Positions 1 to 4,169 of a stretch of 5,964 nucleotides of DNA are shown here, one piece after another. The notes under the pieces were generated by a model. It was not told the origin of the DNA, ran no database searches, and saw only the letters and a list, made by a program, of their open reading frames with translations. The stretch is taken from contig JAUSHF010000026.1 of the NCBI GenBank assembly GCA_030648705.1, forward strand, positions 1-5,964, given 5' to 3'. Position 1 is the first letter of the stretch; each line of letters starts with the position of its first letter. The position numbers and the translations under genes are program-made. This stretch comes from a bacterium (GTDB taxonomy: Bacteria > Patescibacteriota > Minisyncoccia > Phycocordibacterales > PALSA-1337).

Positions 1-35
1 GCAAACTTATGTCCTATCCATTGAACGACAAGAGC
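1..35 (-). tRNA. Partial tRNA, 5' half only, anticodon GCN (probably tRNA-Gly)
   Basis: Read on the minus strand from position 35, the sequence folds as a tRNA 5' half. It shows a 7-nt acceptor strand GCTCTTG, T8, a D-arm GTTC/GGAC (positions 26-23 with 14-11, one G-U pair), the D-loop AATGGATA containing the conserved GG, a 5-nt anticodon-stem strand TAAGT, and T33 at position 3. The window ends after anticodon bases 34-35 (G and C), so the anticodon is GCN: Gly (GCC), Cys (GCA), Ser (GCT) or Arg (GCG). The D-arm is compatible with tRNA-Gly, which I prefer, but the identity depends on bases outside the window. The 3' half is missing only because of the window edge. Confidence 0.8.
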
Positions 36-44
36 GATTCGAAT

Positions 45-53
45 ACCATAGCA
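45..53 (-). promoter_or_regulatory. Putative extended -10 promoter of the partial tRNA
   Basis: On the minus strand TGC-TATGGT (53 down to 45) matches an extended -10 element (TGnTATnnT). It ends 9 nt before the mature tRNA 5' end at position 35. No convincing -35 box lies 16-18 nt further upstream, as is usual for extended -10 promoters. The same element and the same 9-nt spacing occur before tRNA-Ser in this window, which raises my confidence. The promoter call is inferred from sequence alone. Confidence 0.4.
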
Positions 54-106
54 CACTTTTTTAAAAAATAGAAATTTTAATTCACTTTAAAAACTGAATT
101 TTACTA

Positions 107-592
107 CTAAAAACCAAACCTCTCCATTATTTTATGTGAAAGAGTTTCTGTTATTTTTTCTTCGACGATATATTTAGAAAGTACACTTTGTAAATTTTTT
201 ATATCAATTTTTTCGCTTATGGGTATGGATATGAGAGGGAATAGAGATTTATTTGTCTTTAATAGTATTTTAGATTTGATGGCTGGGTGAATATGTTCAA
301 TGTGTTTCAGATCTTCTATATAGAAAGCTGTGATACTCTCATACAGATGCATATTTGTACCTATGGCTACTCCTTTTTCTGTTACGGAATAATTCATTAA
401 TTCTGGTTTTGCCCATGCATGAATCGCTAAAGCTAAACCTGAAACTAGGATAAATATTGCAAATATGATGTTGTTAAACATTAATGCTATTACGATGAGA
501 GTAATAGTGATAATACCTAGAGCCCAGAACCAGTCTGAACTTTTTGGTTCATGATGATACTCCATAGTTTTCCATTCTAAGATGGGATTCAT
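107..592 (-). CDS. Conserved membrane protein, two N-terminal helices plus soluble C-terminal domain (CPR-type)
   Basis: The protein has 161 residues and no assigned function. It opens with W7, then MEYHHEPKSSDWFW at about residues 10-23, a short polar and aromatic stretch I associate with a family common in Patescibacteria. Two adjacent membrane helices follow at about 22-39 and 40-60, separated by only a couple of polar residues, so both termini probably face the cytoplasm. Residues 65-161 form a soluble domain with alternating strands (YSVTEKGVAIG, YESITAFYIED, SKILLKTN, LFPLISIPI) ending in a helix. This pattern is reminiscent of bacterial PH-like domains behind paired membrane helices, which is an inference only. 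The ATG at 592 has no Shine-Dalgarno sequence but a TGGTAAAAT element 9 nt upstream, so the mRNA may be nearly leaderless. It lies between the partial tRNA and the divergent 190-aa gene. Confidence 0.85.
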   Translation of the reverse strand: MNPILEWKTMEYHHEPKSSDWFWALGIITITLIVIALMFNNIIFAIFILVSGLALAIHAWAKPELMNYSVTEKGVAIGTNMHLYESITAFYIEDLKHIEHIHPAIKSKILLKTNKSLFPLISIPISEKIDIKNLQSVLSKYIVEEKITETLSHKIMERFGF

Positions 593-601
593 ATGTCTAA
601 C

Positions 602-610
602 ATTTTACCA
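602..610 (-). promoter_or_regulatory. Putative extended -10 promoter of the 161-aa membrane protein gene
   Basis: TGG-TAAAAT on the minus strand (610 down to 602) fits an extended -10 element. Nine bases separate it from the ATG at 592-590, so transcription would start within about three bases of the start codon. It sits within a few bases of a TATAAA facing the other way, making 593-647 a compact divergent promoter region. Confidence 0.4.
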
Positions 611-616
611 TATAAA
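611..616 (+). promoter_or_regulatory. Possible -10 box of the 190-aa gene
   Basis: TATAAA at 611-616 has a weak -35 candidate, TTCATA at 588-593, spaced 17 nt upstream. It would give a leader of roughly 25 nt containing GAGGA (631-635) before the GTG at 648. The surrounding sequence is A-rich, so a chance match is likely enough to keep confidence low. This would be the only gene in the window with a conventional leader. Confidence 0.25.
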
Positions 617-647
617 AAAATAAAAAAGATGAGGAAATTCTGGAACT

Positions 648-1220
648 GTGTATAAAGACGCAAAAGATTTAATTCGGGAAAGGTTGAAAAAGGACAGTAG
701 GCTCAGTATGGATAGTGTGTTGCTCGAAGGACAACCTTTAATTTCCAACTTGGAGATTACCGATCTTGTTGCAGGCGCTCTCGCTATGGAAATTGGACCT
801 GCCACAGCGAATCGGTTTCTGGTCTGCAATTTTCCGAACAATTTGGAACAAGCAGAGATTATTTCCCGGAGTGATATCAAATTCAACTTTGTAATCCTTA
901 AAAGGACCATAACACAGTTAAGAAGAAACGTTGGTAGTGACCTAGCGAGTTCAGCAAGGTTAGAAAAGAGGCTTAATCGCTTTATGTCCGAAACACGCAA
1001 CGCCTATAGATTCTTGAAGGGAAGATATCCTAGAAATTTTCTAGTCTCAGATGCCAAAGGAGCAGATTCTTTAGCTACTGATGCTGAGACAATAATTCGA
1101 CAGCTTTGTGTCGATGACACCGAGAGAAGTTGTGTCATCGGAAATCTTTATCGAGATGGTCATCCTGCTCACGATTTGCTCTTGGAGGTATTTCGAAAAA
1201 ACGCCCATTCTCGAATTTGA
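648..1220 (+). CDS. Adenylate-kinase-like protein lacking the P-loop (degenerate nucleoside monophosphate kinase homologue)
   Basis: The protein has 190 residues with a GTG start; GAGGA lies 12 nt upstream, and an in-frame ATG at 708 (residue 21) is the alternative start. By eye it lines up with adenylate kinase from the second helix onward. KDLIRERL (6-13) corresponds to GDMLRAAV, keeping the NMP-site arginine as R10. LLEGQPLISNLEITDLVAGAL (25-45) corresponds to the mid-region around DAGKLVTDELVIALV. FLVCNFPNNLEQAE (57-70) corresponds to FLLDGFPRT..QAE. FVILKRTITQLRRNV (81-95) corresponds to the strand before the lid, and ARLEKRLNRFMSET (103-116) to R.....KRL..Y...T. Two features essential to kinases are missing: the GxPGxGKGT P-loop, for which no room or alternative frame exists upstream, and the arginine of DGFPR, here N64. 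A real kinase activity is therefore unlikely. The C-terminal 35 residues (155-190) are unassigned. Base composition is richer in G+C than the neighbouring genes. It may be a decayed paralogue, a regulatory pseudoenzyme or a diverged CPR family. Confidence 0.6.
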   Translation: MYKDAKDLIRERLKKDSRLSMDSVLLEGQPLISNLEITDLVAGALAMEIGPATANRFLVCNFPNNLEQAEIISRSDIKFNFVILKRTITQLRRNVGSDLASSARLEKRLNRFMSETRNAYRFLKGRYPRNFLVSDAKGADSLATDAETIIRQLCVDDTERSCVIGNLYRDGHPAHDLLLEVFRKNAHSRI

Positions 1221-1254
1221 CTAAGAGTATGGCATTTGTTCTTTTTTTCCATCA

Positions 1255-1291
1255 AAAAAGCGCGTTGGATCATTCGTCCGACGCGCTTTTT
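1255..1291 (+). terminator. Strong Rho-independent terminator, likely bidirectional
   Basis: A 15-bp stem pairs 1255-1269 (AAAAAGCGCGTTGGA) with 1277-1291 (TCCGACGCGCTTTTT) with a single G-T wobble, and the loop is 7 nt (1270-1276). The plus strand ends the stem in a T-run after the 190-aa gene stop at 1220. The minus strand likewise ends it in TTTTTT, so the hairpin can also stop the convergent cassette whose last gene ends at 1405. It is the clearest terminator in the window. Confidence 0.9.
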
Positions 1292-1404
1292 ATTACTTCA
1301 TTGGCGGACCACTCAGGTTCAGTATTCATAGCAGTTAGGCGTCATAATGGTATTCTATTAGAATTTTGAACATTGAAATGAGGTATATGGGTCAGACGAA
1401 ATAA
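1292..1404. other. Intergenic stretch without a recognised gene
   Basis: The 113 bases between the terminator and the stop of the 115-aa gene hold no ORF I would defend on either strand. An imperfect inverted repeat is present: GTTCAGTATTC at 1317-1327 against GAATTTTGAAC at 1361-1371, 9 of 11 positions pairing across a 33-nt loop. The short palindrome ATTCTATTAGAAT (1352-1364) competes with it. No RNA family is recognisable. It would form the 3' untranslated region of the minus-strand cassette if that transcript runs to the hairpin at 1255-1291. Confidence 0.5.
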
Positions 1405-1752
1405 TTACTTCAGGTAAGGATTTTTAATTTTTAAGGAATCAATATTATTTTTAGACTCTAACTGTCTAAAATCGAGTTCAATTTGTTTTTCTTTAACCTC
1501 ATGTACCTTTTCCAACAAATTATCACCTCTTTCTCTATCACGCTTGTCGGATACTGAAATTTGAACTGCAATTGTAACGACGATTAACAATGCCGCAATA
1601 ATTACGGCTATTATGACTGTCACATTTCTTGATTCTTGTTTATCTGCCAATTGTTCGATCTTGACTAAACGCTTCGAAAGCTCATCCAAAGTTTCAGATT
1701 GGGCATTTACAGCTTTAAAAATTTCTGTTTTCGATGGAATCTGCTCAATCAT
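1405..1752 (-). CDS. Small single-pass membrane protein with coiled-coil-like flanks
   Basis: The protein has 115 residues and an unknown function. Residues 14-40 (KAVNAQSETLDELSKRLVKIEQL) carry hydrophobic residues at heptad-like spacing and probably form a coiled coil. One strongly hydrophobic helix (NVTVIIAVIIAALLIVVTIAV, about 43-63) follows, then a charged segment (SDKRDRERGDNLLEKVHEVKEKQIELDF) that is again likely to be helical. This layout is common among small scaffold or membrane-tether proteins and gives no enzymatic clue. The ATG lies one base after the TAA of the upstream 75-aa gene (TAACATG), so translation is probably coupled to it. It is the last gene of the three-gene minus-strand cassette, followed by the hairpin at 1255-1291. 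The gene is probably real, given its position and the coherent protein. Confidence 0.75.
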   Translation of the reverse strand: MIEQIPSKTEIFKAVNAQSETLDELSKRLVKIEQLADKQESRNVTVIIAVIIAALLIVVTIAVQISVSDKRDRERGDNLLEKVHEVKEKQIELDFRQLESKNNIDSLKIKNPYLK

Positions 1753-1753
1753 G

Positions 1754-1981
1754 TTATTTATAGAAACCTATAATTCTAAGTGTTCCATCAGATAACTTTT
1801 CTGTTGCTATATCAAAATATTTGTACAGATGAAAATCGACACCGCCAAAAGCAACACCTTTTTGAAAAATGACACCCGGACCAAAACTAACCCCGTTGAT
1901 TTCTATTTGAGATTTTGGGGACAAAGAACCGTCTATGAGTTCTTGAAATATATCTAAGAATTTATAACGTATTGTTTGCAT
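1754..1981 (-). CDS. Conserved small beta-rich protein, CPR-type, unknown function
   Basis: The 75-residue protein begins MQTIRYKFLDIFQEL, followed by LSPKSQIEINGVSFGPGVIF and KGVAFGGVDFHLYKYFDIA, and ends in IIGFYK. The glycine-punctuated centre (VSFGPGV-IFQKGVAFGGVDF, about 31-50) suggests a small beta sheet or a hexapeptide-like turn pattern. There is no signal peptide or membrane helix, so it is probably cytoplasmic. I have a general memory of very similar short hypothetical proteins in Patescibacteria, sharing the IRYKFLDIF start and the GPGV...GVAFGGxDF core, but no function is known to me. It sits 11 bases after the stop of the 147-aa gene and 1 base before the 115-aa gene, which strongly suggests one transcript. 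The ATG at 1981 has no Shine-Dalgarno sequence. Confidence 0.8.
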   Translation of the reverse strand: MQTIRYKFLDIFQELIDGSLSPKSQIEINGVSFGPGVIFQKGVAFGGVDFHLYKYFDIATEKLSDGTLRIIGFYK

Positions 1982-1992
1982 ATAAGTCTAAA

Positions 1993-2436
1993 TTATTTAT
2001 TTTCATACTCTTTAACTCGTATATCAAAGACAGCTTGATTTTCGCCCATGTATTTTCCTTGTTCTATAACCGTTGCTTTAGTCAGAATATCTCCAGAAAG
2101 AGCATCCTCTAAATACACTGTCCTATATCTCTCACTGGCTTTAATTCCAAATTGACCACTGTAGATAAATAGACATGAATTTTCCATAGGACTATAGAAA
2201 ATCTTATCAAGATAGTAATACTCTACTACAAGTTCGCTATTATTATTTTTATTAAATTTATCCTCAATTTGCTTTTTATAGACGGCACAATCCTGTTTTT
2301 TCTCAAAACTAACCTGAGTATTGGAATTTGATGAAGAAAGTCCTGTCGATTTGAAGTTGTAATAGACAAACAACAACAAGGCTACAATTATCATCGCTAA
2401 GAATCCGATATTTATCACAATATTTTTCTTAAACAT
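1993..2436 (-). CDS. Signal-anchored exported protein with two cysteines, unknown function
   Basis: The 147-residue protein starts MFKKN and then has one hydrophobic helix (about 7-26, INIGFLAMIIVALLLFVYYN). It lacks a clear signal-peptidase site, so it is probably anchored in the cytoplasmic membrane facing outward. A serine/asparagine-rich linker (31-40) leads to an outer domain with C50 in KQDCAVYKKQIEDKF and C88 in FYSPMENSCLFIYSG, which could form a disulfide. Residues 100-147 look like strands (RYRTVYLEDALSGDIL, AVFDIRVKEY). The FYSP...NSCL pattern resembles small exported proteins I have seen in CPR genomes, but I know no function. It is the first gene of the minus-strand cassette, with a TAAAAT hexamer 8 nt before its ATG and no Shine-Dalgarno sequence. 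Confidence 0.8.
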   Translation of the reverse strand: MFKKNIVINIGFLAMIIVALLLFVYYNFKSTGLSSSNSNTQVSFEKKQDCAVYKKQIEDKFNKNNNSELVVEYYYLDKIFYSPMENSCLFIYSGQFGIKASERYRTVYLEDALSGDILTKATVIEQGKYMGENQAVFDIRVKEYENK

Positions 2437-2444
2437 ATATCTTC

Positions 2445-2450
2445 ATTTTA
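2445..2450 (-). promoter_or_regulatory. Putative -10 box of the three-gene minus-strand cassette
   Basis: TAAAAT on the minus strand (2450 down to 2445) lies 8 nt before the ATG at 2436. This is the spacing at which transcription would begin at or just before the start codon. A TTACCA 19 nt further upstream is a poor -35 match. The mRNA would be essentially leaderless. Confidence 0.35.
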
Positions 2451-2507
2451 ACTTAAAATTGAAACTTTTGGTAATCGGATCGTCCCACAATACGAAGATC
2501 ATTTCAG

Positions 2508-2595
2508 CGGAGGAGGTGAGATTCGAACTCACGGCCCGCTTTCGCGGGCTTCGGTTTTCAAGACCGACGCGATAGACCAACTCTGCCACTCCTCC
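2508..2595 (-). tRNA. tRNA-Ser (anticodon UGA)
   Basis: The complete 88-nt cloverleaf reads on the minus strand. The acceptor strands GGAGGAG (2595-2589) and CTCCTCC (2515-2509) are followed by discriminator G at 2508. The anticodon stem TCGGT/ACCGA encloses the loop CTTGAAA, giving anticodon TGA. A long variable arm GCCCGC-GAAA-GCGGGC is typical of serine tRNAs. The T-arm is GTGAG-TTCGAAT-CTCAC. CCA is not encoded, since the discriminator is followed by CTG. It decodes UCA and, by wobble, other UCN codons. It lies upstream of the 147-aa gene on the same strand with no clear terminator between them, so read-through into that cassette is possible. Confidence 0.97.
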
Positions 2596-2604
2596 GATAC
2601 TTTG

Positions 2605-2613
2605 TCAATACCA
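2605..2613 (-). promoter_or_regulatory. Putative extended -10 promoter of tRNA-Ser
   Basis: TGG-TATTGA on the minus strand (2613 down to 2605) is an extended -10-like element ending exactly 9 nt before the mature 5' end of tRNA-Ser. The hexamer alone is a weak match to TATAAT. The call rests on the TG dinucleotide and on the identical geometry of the other tRNA in this window. Confidence 0.35.
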
Positions 2614-2689
2614 CTAATTTCAAACATATTTTTCTGACATATATTTTTAAATTGTGAAAATATAGACAACATATAGATACTCTCATATT

Positions 2690-2718
2690 TTGCGATAAAT
2701 TTCAAGATAGAGTACACT
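2690..2718 (+). promoter_or_regulatory. Putative promoter of ruvX, leaderless geometry
   Basis: TTGCGA (2690-2695) and TACACT (2713-2718) are separated by 17 nt; each matches 4 of 6 consensus bases. The -10 ends 6 nt before the ATG at 2725, so transcription would begin at about the start codon. No Shine-Dalgarno sequence is present. The 129-nt spacer 2596-2724 separates the divergent tRNA-Ser from ruvX, and I see nothing else in it. Confidence 0.4.
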
Positions 2719-2724
2719 AAGTGT

Positions 2725-3153
2725 ATGAAATACTTGGGTATAGATTATGGTTCTAAGCGAATAGGTATTGCTATTACTGATGAGAAAAATCAGATGGCTT
2801 TTCCTAAATCGGTCATAAAAAACTCTGGGAATTCAAAGGGAAATCTAAAAGGAAATCCAAATTCACTCGCTTCTGTCATTAAAGAAATTAAAGATCTTTG
2901 TCTCTTAGAAAAAATTCAGGCTATAGTGATAGGGGAGTCTAAGAATTATAAAAATGAGCCGAATAAAATAATGAAAGATATAAGTCATTTCGTTAAAGAA
3001 TTAGAAAAGGCTACTTTTTTACCAGTACATCTGCACCCAGAATTCTTGACAAGCTCACAGGCAGAGAGACTTCAGGGTAAAAATGATATGCTGGATGCTT
3101 CCTCAGCCACGATTATTTTACAAAGTTACATAGACTCTCATAAATTGATATAA
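2725..3153 (+). CDS. ruvX: RuvX/YqgF-family putative Holliday-junction resolvase
   Basis: The 142 residues are the usual length for this RNase H-fold family, which is implicated in Holliday-junction resolution and in pre-16S rRNA processing. The N-terminal motif YLGIDYGSKRIGIAITD (3-19) carries catalytic D7. The second strand AIVIGESKNYKNEPN (66-80) replaces the common VGLP motif. The block HPEFLTSSQAE (104-114) keeps E106 and LTS of the DERLTS motif but has proline for the leading aspartate. The C-terminal LDASSATIILQ (123-133) keeps the third acid as D124. The likely catalytic acids are therefore present. Unusually, residues 35-46 are a GNSK-GNLK-GNPN tandem repeat encoded by three 12-nt units, placed between the second strand and the first long helix. 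The ATG at 2725 starts directly on GIDYG with no room for a leader. It is the first gene of the plus-strand series. Confidence 0.92.
   Translation: MKYLGIDYGSKRIGIAITDEKNQMAFPKSVIKNSGNSKGNLKGNPNSLASVIKEIKDLCLLEKIQAIVIGESKNYKNEPNKIMKDISHFVKELEKATFLPVHLHPEFLTSSQAERLQGKNDMLDASSATIILQSYIDSHKLI
2827..2862 (+). repeat. In-frame 12-nt tandem repeat (three units) inside ruvX
   Basis: GGGAATTCAAAG (2827-2838), GGAAATCTAAAA (2839-2850) and GGAAATCCAAAT (2851-2862) follow one another without gaps. Units 2 and 3 match at 10 of 12 positions, units 1 and 2 at 8 of 12. They encode GNSK, GNLK and GNPN. The 12-nt period keeps the frame, so copy-number change would lengthen or shorten a surface loop of RuvX without breaking the gene. 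Confidence 0.7.
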
Positions 3154-3154
3154 T
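3146..3154 (+). promoter_or_regulatory. Perfect extended -10 element overlapping the ruvX stop codon
   Basis: TGA-TATAAT (3146-3154) is a full extended -10 consensus. Its TATAA contains the ruvX TAA stop (3151-3153). It ends 11 nt before the ATG of the tRNA-binding protein at 3166, predicting a 4-5 nt leader. A GTTACA at 3125-3130 is a possible -35 (18-nt spacing). This would let the downstream gene be transcribed independently of ruvX. Confidence 0.5.
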
Positions 3155-3165
3155 TAATATTTAAT

Positions 3166-3495
3166 ATGATAAATTACGATGATTTTGCGAAAGTAGAAAT
3201 ACGAGCTGGAAAGATTTTGTCGGCAGAAAAAATCCCAGAGACAGATAAGCTTCTAAAGCTTATTGTGGATTTTGCTGAAGAAAAGCCTAGACAAATAGTA
3301 TCGGGAATTTTCGCACATTTTCCAGACCCAGCTGTACTCGTGGGGAAAACTTGTACTTTTGTAACGAATTTAGAACCTCGAATAATAAAAGGTCACGAAA
3401 GTAACGGTATGCTCTTTGCTCTATCCACAGAAGAGGGTGCTTTCTCTTTGCTCGAACCGAATACTTCAATACCACCCGGCACTAAAGCTAAATAA
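3166..3495 (+). CDS. Free-standing tRNA-binding OB-fold protein (Trbp111 / MetRS C-terminal domain type)
   Basis: The 109 residues correspond to a single EMAP-II-like OB fold, the domain found at the C-terminus of methionyl-tRNA synthetase and alone as Trbp111. Characteristic blocks appear in order: YDDFAKVEIRAGKI (4-17), PETDKLLKLIVDF (24-36), RQIVSGI (42-48), LVGKTCTFVTNLEPR (58-72) and KGHESNGMLFA (75-85). It probably binds tRNA non-specifically through the fold's outer surface as a dimer, and may supply this activity to a MetRS lacking the appended domain; that last point is inference. CsaA-type chaperones share the fold, but the RQIVSGI and NLEPR-x-G-ESNGM features favour the MetG-type domain. 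It begins 12 nt after the ruvX stop. No Shine-Dalgarno sequence precedes the ATG, but a perfect TATAAT does. Confidence 0.9.
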   Translation: MINYDDFAKVEIRAGKILSAEKIPETDKLLKLIVDFAEEKPRQIVSGIFAHFPDPAVLVGKTCTFVTNLEPRIIKGHESNGMLFALSTEEGAFSLLEPNTSIPPGTKAK

Positions 3496-3546
3496 TTTTA
3501 GGAAAAATATAAAAATTTTGCAAAGTAAAAAAATAAAAAATAAAAA

Positions 3547-4155
3547 ATGTCATTATCAGATTTAATTAACCCCCAATTCTTAATATCTTCTCTCGGTTTA
3601 GTGGGAGTCCTCGGTATTATCTTTGCTGAGTCTGGATTATTCTTCGGATTTTTCTTACCCGGAGACTCGCTCTTATTCACAGCAGGATTTTTGGCTTCCC
3701 AAAACATTATTAGTTTGCCGATATTAATAATCGGTGGATGTGTAATGGCAATACTTGGAGATTCTGTTGGATATGCTTTTGGTAGAAAAGTAGGTCCAGC
3801 TCTATTTAGTAAAGAAGAATCACTAATTTGGAGCAAAAAGAGAATAGATCAAACTAAATCTTTCTATGATAAATACGGAAAAAAAACTATTATACTAGCT
3901 CGCTTCATACCGATAGTCAGAACTTTTGCACCAATATTAGCAGGAGTGGGGAATATGAATTACAAATTATTTCTAACTTATAATGTAATTGGAGGCTGTT
4001 TGTGGGTTATAGCACTCTCCTTGCTCGGCTATATACTAGGAAATATTATTCCAGATGTGGATAAATATTTGCTTCCCATCGTTCTCATTATAATATTCAC
4101 ATCGTTTATCCCTCCACTCATCCACATCATTAAAGAAAAAAGAATTAAAAAGTAG
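3547..4155 (+). CDS. DedA-family (VTT/SNARE-associated domain) inner-membrane protein
   Basis: The 202 residues fit this family of polytopic membrane proteins, members of which act in polyprenyl-phosphate or phospholipid flipping and in membrane homeostasis. Signature features are FAESGLFFGFFLPGDSLL (26-43) with acidic E28 and D40, GDSVGYAFGRKVG (71-83), and KYGKKTIILARFIPIVRTFAPILAG (109-133). The arginines equivalent to those essential in E. coli YqjA are R119 and R125. GNMNYKLFLTYNVIGGCLW (135-153) follows, and then a final helix at about 174-196 ends in the basic tail KEKRIKK. The 51-nt spacer before it is almost all A and T with no Shine-Dalgarno sequence; a TAAAAA at 3534-3539 is the best -10-like hexamer. 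The gene ends at TAG directly abutting the TATAAT in front of pilM. I cannot assign a specific paralogue name. Confidence 0.93.
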   Translation: MSLSDLINPQFLISSLGLVGVLGIIFAESGLFFGFFLPGDSLLFTAGFLASQNIISLPILIIGGCVMAILGDSVGYAFGRKVGPALFSKEESLIWSKKRIDQTKSFYDKYGKKTIILARFIPIVRTFAPILAGVGNMNYKLFLTYNVIGGCLWVIALSLLGYILGNIIPDVDKYLLPIVLIIIFTSFIPPLIHIIKEKRIKK

Positions 4156-4161
4156 TATAAT
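4156..4161 (+). promoter_or_regulatory. Perfect -10 box in front of pilM
   Basis: TATAAT starts on the base after the DedA gene's TAG stop and ends 8 nt before the pilM ATG at 4170. Transcription would start within about two bases of the ATG. No good -35 is visible (AAGAAA at 4133-4138). It would let the pilMNO genes be transcribed separately from the DedA gene. Confidence 0.45.
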
Positions 4162-4169
4162 TCTAGTGA

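Noticed and set aside
79..100. Inverted repeat AATTCA...TGAATT after the 161-aa gene as a terminator
   Set aside because: Only 6 bp, almost all A-T, with a 10-nt loop; the T-run on the minus strand begins about 10 nt later. Too weak to call.
629..655. ATG at 629 as the start of the 190-aa gene
   Set aside because: That ATG is in another frame and meets TAA after eight codons; the kinase-like frame is only open from just after the TGA at 630, so GTG 648 or ATG 708 must be used.
605..1000. 131-aa minus-strand open frame opposite the 190-aa gene
   Set aside because: It lies antisense to the gene with the adenylate-kinase-like alignment, has a serine/leucine-rich composition typical of a shadow frame, and matches no family I recognise.
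1130..1369. 79-aa plus-strand frame overlapping the end of the 190-aa gene
   Set aside because: It reads straight through the strong terminator hairpin at 1255-1291, and its sequence looks like a frame-shifted shadow.
2437..2507. Possible hairpin GATCTTC/GACGATC between tRNA-Ser and the 147-aa gene as a tRNA terminator
   Set aside because: The stem has a central mismatch and no T-run follows, so tRNA termination here cannot be supported.
2529..2717. 62-aa minus-strand open frame running into tRNA-Ser
   Set aside because: Its C-terminal half is the tRNA-Ser gene itself, and the rest lies in the tRNA/ruvX promoter spacer.
2827..2862. The 12-nt repeats as a CRISPR or regulatory iteron array
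   Set aside because: The units are contiguous without spacers, in frame and inside the ruvX coding sequence, so a coding tandem repeat explains them.
3498..3836. 112-aa minus-strand frame opposite the DedA gene
   Set aside because: The plus strand has clear DedA motifs throughout, so this is an antisense shadow.
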